Positions 33,311 through 36,226 of a stretch of 36,226 nt of DNA are shown piece after piece. The DNA comes from Promethearchaeota archaeon (GTDB lineage: Archaea > Asgardarchaeota > Lokiarchaeia > Sigyniarchaeales > SOKP01): the NCBI GenBank assembly GCA_019058015.1, contig JAHLWH010000176.1, positions 1 through 36,226 on the forward strand. The letters are read 5' to 3'. Each line of letters starts with the position of its first letter. Within the stretch, counting starts at the first letter, position 1. Under the pieces are notes generated by a model that was not told the origin of the DNA, did not search any database, and saw only the letters and a program-made list of their open reading frames with translations. The position numbers and the translations under genes are program-made.

Positions 33311-33740
33311 CTGATAATTCAATATTCATTTCAATTAAATGATTTTCATTCTTTAATTTCTCAATCAAAATACGGCTTAAATCTTGACTTGATTTGGTGC
33401 AATTAATTAAAATTGTTCGGTCACAAATGAAATTACTCTTTCTAAAAACAATATCTCTAGAATTTATTAATTTTAAATCTTTGTGCCCCCATCCATAAAA
33501 AGTTTCACTTATATCATTTAATTTTATTACAACCTTGAATTTACTTTCTTTCCAAATTTCTTGTTTTAGTTTTACATTTAAATCAGAGCATGCTTTATCT
33601 GCTTTAATTCCTATTATACAATCTCCTCTTAAAGTTAAATCTCTCTCTTTTGTAATCTCAATAGTTGTGTTATGTGTCCCTAGAATGTTTGCATGACCGA
33701 ATGCTTTTATCACTTCTAAAGATTCCACCTTAAACCACAA
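33303..33740 (-). CDS. Archaeal DUF371 family protein
   Basis: A 145-aa protein with the family's opening FGHANILGTHNTTIEITKERDLTLRGDCIIGIKADKACSDL, then a strand-rich middle and RKSNFICDRTILINCTKSSQDLSRILIEKL at the end. DUF371 is widespread in archaea and uncharacterised; the conserved GH...H.TT.E.T...LT..GDCI string suggests a metal or nucleotide site. Here it is coupled to trm5 (8-base overlap) and 12 bases after the TGT gene, which supports a role in RNA modification by context only. TTG start at 33740. Confidence 0.82.
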   Translation of the reverse strand: MWFKVESLEVIKAFGHANILGTHNTTIEITKERDLTLRGDCIIGIKADKACSDLNVKLKQEIWKESKFKVVIKLNDISETFYGWGHKDLKLINSRDIVFRKSNFICDRTILINCTKSSQDLSRILIEKLKNENHLIEMNIELSDE

Positions 33741-33752
33741 ATTTTATTAAAA

Positions 33753-35393
33753 TTAATTTTCAATAAAAAAATTTAAAATTTCTTCTAATGAATCGCTTTC
33801 AATCAGAGTGTTTTGAAAGTTTTTCTCTAAATAAGCCTTTAAGTCTTTTATTGGATGGGAAATAAATTCTTTTTTTTCATTAAATTGATTATAATAGATT
33901 TTTGGAACTAAAATTCCGCATTTTTGATATGATTTTGCATAATTTTTAAAAAAATCCACCGAATCCCTTATAGATTTTTTGTATAGCTCATTAGATTGAT
34001 CTGGAAATGAAATTGTTTCATTCTGACCAAATGGATAAGAATTACTTAATTCTAAAGGTACTATTCCAAAGAGGGTTGTCATAAAAATCACATGGATCAA
34101 TTTTCTATTTATCTCCTTAAAATTCTCTATAAAATTAAGCCATTTTTTTATGATTGGAGAACTCTCTCTATTAACATCTAATTCTGGTAATATTATAACG
34201 TATTTAACTGATTCAGGAACAATATAGGTGTTTTTTAAATACTTTATTTGGCGTGAAATTATTGGACGATTAAGTGTTTCTGAAGAAATGTAAAATAAAC
34301 CTCCTTTTTTATATCTTTTTTCATATTTTTCAATAAAACCAGAATATTTTTTTAATATATTTAAACCTTTAATTAAATTTGGATGGGAACGAGTTCTTAT
34401 TTCTACTAGTTCCCACAATTTCCCCTCCCTTATAGCTTGTCTAATTGTCTTTAATTCTGAATAAGATACATGTAAATTGTGTTTTGCCAATAATTCTGTT
34501 CTTAATTTTTTATTGAACGTCATCAGTTCTTTGGGACTAAAATTAAAACAAACCGGACAGTCGCAAGGAAATTCTTTTAATTGACTTAATTTCTTAGTTC
34601 CGGTAGATAAGGTAAAATAGCGCTCGTCTTTAGCGTATAACATAAAAGCTGCTGAATCCATAAAATCACACCCACAAGCAACAGCTAAAGAAAAAAATTG
34701 AGGGAGTCCTAAACCAAACATATGTAATGGTCTATTTGGAATAATATTTTTCTTAACAGTTAATAAAATATCAACTGCTAAATCAAAGCGATAATCGATA
34801 AATAATTTAACCAACCCTCCAATAGCATATATACTAAAATCTAATCTACTCATCTCTTTAGCACTCAACTCGAGCAAATCTTTATATTTTGCGCCATGAA
34901 TTGGCCCCATCCATTCAGATTTAGTTTGTCTCCTTCTTTTTATGTTTTCTTTTGCTCTTTCAATAGTTTTTAAAACTTTATTTTTTGCATCTTCGTAAGT
35001 ATCATTGGGTTGCACCGGGATATCTAAAATCACAGGAAAATCTGAACCAATATTCTCTTGGAAAATCTCAATTTCTTCCGGTTTAATATCTATTTTTTCA
35101 TTGTACATATATTGCTGAAAAGCTCCGGAATCTGTTGCAATAATACCATCATAATCTAATAATTTATGAATGCCATTCCTTAATGCTCTCTCTTTTAAAA
35201 TTTCATTTTGATGTAATATATATGCATTTGTAAATATACAATCGACCCCTAATCTTTTAAGCTCATACGGGGTAATTAAATTCCCTGAAGGTTTAACTAC
35301 AGCAAATAAATTAGGTATTATTAGATTTTTACCGTTCACTTCAATTTTTGCGATTCTTGCGAGTCCGTCCGTTTCAAAAATCTCGAAATTCAA
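33753..35393 (-). CDS. tgtA: Archaeosine tRNA-guanine transglycosylase (ArcTGT)
   Basis: A 546-aa enzyme that swaps guanine 15 of tRNA for preQ0, the first step to archaeosine. TIM-barrel core marks: GIIATDSGAFQQY (D88, base recognition), GPIHGAKYKDLL, YAIGGLVK, the nucleophile region CGCDFMDSAAFMLYAKDERYFT, and the zinc site CDCPVC with a downstream His (AKHNLHVSY). Residues after about 370 form a further domain related to the ArcS/TGT C1 region; no PUA domain is evident at the end, so the RNA-binding tail may be encoded elsewhere. TTG start at 35393. It is followed by DUF371 and trm5. Confidence 0.94.
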   Translation of the reverse strand: MNFEIFETDGLARIAKIEVNGKNLIIPNLFAVVKPSGNLITPYELKRLGVDCIFTNAYILHQNEILKERALRNGIHKLLDYDGIIATDSGAFQQYMYNEKIDIKPEEIEIFQENIGSDFPVILDIPVQPNDTYEDAKNKVLKTIERAKENIKRRRQTKSEWMGPIHGAKYKDLLELSAKEMSRLDFSIYAIGGLVKLFIDYRFDLAVDILLTVKKNIIPNRPLHMFGLGLPQFFSLAVACGCDFMDSAAFMLYAKDERYFTLSTGTKKLSQLKEFPCDCPVCFNFSPKELMTFNKKLRTELLAKHNLHVSYSELKTIRQAIREGKLWELVEIRTRSHPNLIKGLNILKKYSGFIEKYEKRYKKGGLFYISSETLNRPIISRQIKYLKNTYIVPESVKYVIILPELDVNRESSPIIKKWLNFIENFKEINRKLIHVIFMTTLFGIVPLELSNSYPFGQNETISFPDQSNELYKKSIRDSVDFFKNYAKSYQKCGILVPKIYYNQFNEKKEFISHPIKDLKAYLEKNFQNTLIESDSLEEILNFFIEN

Positions 35394-35456
35394 TTAATAA
35401 TTATCCTCAAATTTTTCTTCTTTTCATAATAAATATAGACTCTACAAATTTTATTT

Positions 35457-36059
35457 TTATTCAAAAAATTCATCAAGGTGATTATTTGTAAATAACTCTT
35501 CTAGCCAGTCTATCTTTCCTAACGCATATTTTTCAAAACCCATATCATTCTTAATTATTGAAACCATATCTTCAGCAATTTCTTCAAAATTTTCAATTGT
35601 TGTATCAATTTCCATAATCGTTTTTATTATCTTTTTTTCTAAGAGGAAAGAAACACAATCACCTAAAATTTCGGCTTGTACATTTTCCTTTATTTTCCTT
35701 TCTTTATAGTTCCTTTTTTCCAATCTACTCTTTAATACATCAGGATGGCATCTAAGAACAATTCCATAATCAATTAATTTATTAGGAACTAAATCGGATA
35801 AATGACCTTCAATGATAATTAATTCATAATTTTTACTTCTTTTCTCTAGTTTTATGATTTCTTTTAATCGCGGAATCAATGTTTTTTCATTTACTACCCA
35901 TGTTTCTCTTGCATTATCATAATTCAATGTGTGTTTTTCATTAATAATTAATTCATTTAAAAAAACACAAAATGTGTTTATTTTTCTACTAATTAGTTTT
36001 GTCAAAAAAGTTTTCCCCGTCCCGGGTGTTCCAGAAATAATACAAACTTTAGCTTTCAA
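35457..36059 (-). CDS. AK6/Fap7-type adenylate kinase-like NTPase
   Basis: A 200-aa P-loop protein of the AK6 (hCINAP/Fap7) family, which acts in late small-subunit ribosome maturation and has adenylate-kinase/ATPase activity. Seen: ISGTPGTGKTFLTKLI (P-loop, residues 9-16), LIIIEGHLSDLVP (the EGH-x-SDL motif), VLRCHPDVLKSRLEKRNYKERKIKENVQAEI (lid region). Length is slightly above the typical 180 because of a C-terminal tail. TTG start at 36059; 63 bases upstream of tgtA, so it probably heads that operon. Confidence 0.92.
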   Translation of the reverse strand: MKAKVCIISGTPGTGKTFLTKLISRKINTFCVFLNELIINEKHTLNYDNARETWVVNEKTLIPRLKEIIKLEKRSKNYELIIIEGHLSDLVPNKLIDYGIVLRCHPDVLKSRLEKRNYKERKIKENVQAEILGDCVSFLLEKKIIKTIMEIDTTIENFEEIAEDMVSIIKNDMGFEKYALGKIDWLEELFTNNHLDEFFE

Positions 36060-36159
36060 ATTGAAAATGATAAAAATTTTTCTTATGATATATTAAAAAA
36101 GTAAATTTTTTATTTAAATCCAAGATTATTAAACTTATTAATATATTTCTTGAGATTTT

Positions 36160-36226
36160 GCGCCCGTGGCTTAGCTTGGTTAGAGCGCACGGCTGAAGTA
36201 AAAATTACTGCCGATATAACCGTGAA
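36160..36226 (+). tRNA. tRNA-Ile(GAU), 5' part, with an intron in the anticodon loop (runs off the window)
   Basis: The acceptor 5' strand is GCGCCCG, then TG and a D arm GCTT-AGCTTGGTTA-GAGC. The anticodon stem CACGG pairs with CCGTG at 36220-36224. Between them 27 bases are found; removing 20 leaves the loop CTGATAA with anticodon GAU (Ile). The gene is cut by the window end after the anticodon stem, so the acceptor 3' strand and T arm cannot be checked. Confidence 0.85.
36196..36215 (+). other. 20-nt intron of tRNA-Ile(GAU)
   Basis: Bulge-helix-bulge: central helix CGGC/GCCG, 5' bulge TG|A, 3' bulge AT|A, inner helix AGTAA/TTACT closed by AAA. Cutting leaves CGGCTG joined to ATAACCG. The cut falls between positions 34 and 35, inside the anticodon, rather than at the common 37/38 site; a one-base shift gives the same product. 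Confidence 0.75.

Overview
The window looks like chromosomal DNA from an Asgard archaeon, most likely a Lokiarchaeia-type lineage. It is very AT-rich. It encodes archaeal information-processing proteins (TFB, L15e, RNase P subunits Rpp30 and Pop5, archaeosine TGT, Trm5, an archaeal NFACT protein, an AK6-type kinase) and tRNAs with bulge-helix-bulge introns. Alongside these are Asgard-type eukaryotic-signature genes: an MglA/Ras-like small GTPase, a Roadblock/LC7 protein, and a protein with a longin/roadblock-like N-terminus. The lineage call is inference; no rRNA is present. I see no CRISPR array, insertion sequence or integrase.

Layout. 1-6.5 kb: end of an acidic protein gene, a small GTPase, a HIT protein, a NIF3/DUF34 protein, a gamma-carbonic-anhydrase-fold protein without its metal ligands, TFB, and an Orc1/Cdc6-like ATPase with a degenerate Walker B. 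6.5-8.9 kb: a minus-strand operon HAD phosphatase - nitrilase - endonuclease V homologue that has lost all four catalytic residues. 9.2-12.5 kb: the longin-like/winged-helix protein, a small winged-helix protein, a candidate C/D box sRNA, myo-inositol-1-phosphate synthase and a DUF2095-type protein. 12.7-16.9 kb: the archaeal L15e-Rpp30-Pop5 cluster, an ACT-like protein, an unknown protein, a secreted/anchored protein and a coupled membrane protein. 16.9-23.5 kb: a small ribbon-helix-helix regulator, GDPD, NFACT, a small membrane protein, PyrI, a dolichol-kinase-like CTP-dependent kinase and TrpB2. 23.6-29.6 kb: a GC-rich hexamer patch, a Roadblock gene divergent from two overlapping genes for very large helical orphan proteins, and a two-TM protein. 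29.6-36.2 kb: a PD-(D/E)XK nuclease, tRNA-Arg(UCU) with a D-loop intron, a coiled-coil protein, a tRNA-modification block (Trm5, DUF371, TGT, AK6), and the 5' part of tRNA-Ile(GAU), also interrupted.

Themes. Much of the window serves RNA maturation and translation: RNase P proteins, two intron-bearing tRNAs, tRNA modification enzymes, a C/D sRNA candidate whose guide can pair with the 23S P-loop, and ribosome quality control. TTG starts are common (L15e, Rpp30, Pop5, nitrilase, TGT, AK6, DUF371 and others). Three genes (MIPS, Roadblock and a membrane protein) have clear coding sequence running back to an in-frame TAA with no ATG/GTG/TTG, which implies near-cognate starts: ACG twice, ATT/ATC once. 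The most unusual items are the overlapping pair of about 770-800 aa orphan proteins, the inactivated EndoV, the C/D sRNA candidate, the D-loop tRNA intron and the near-cognate starts.
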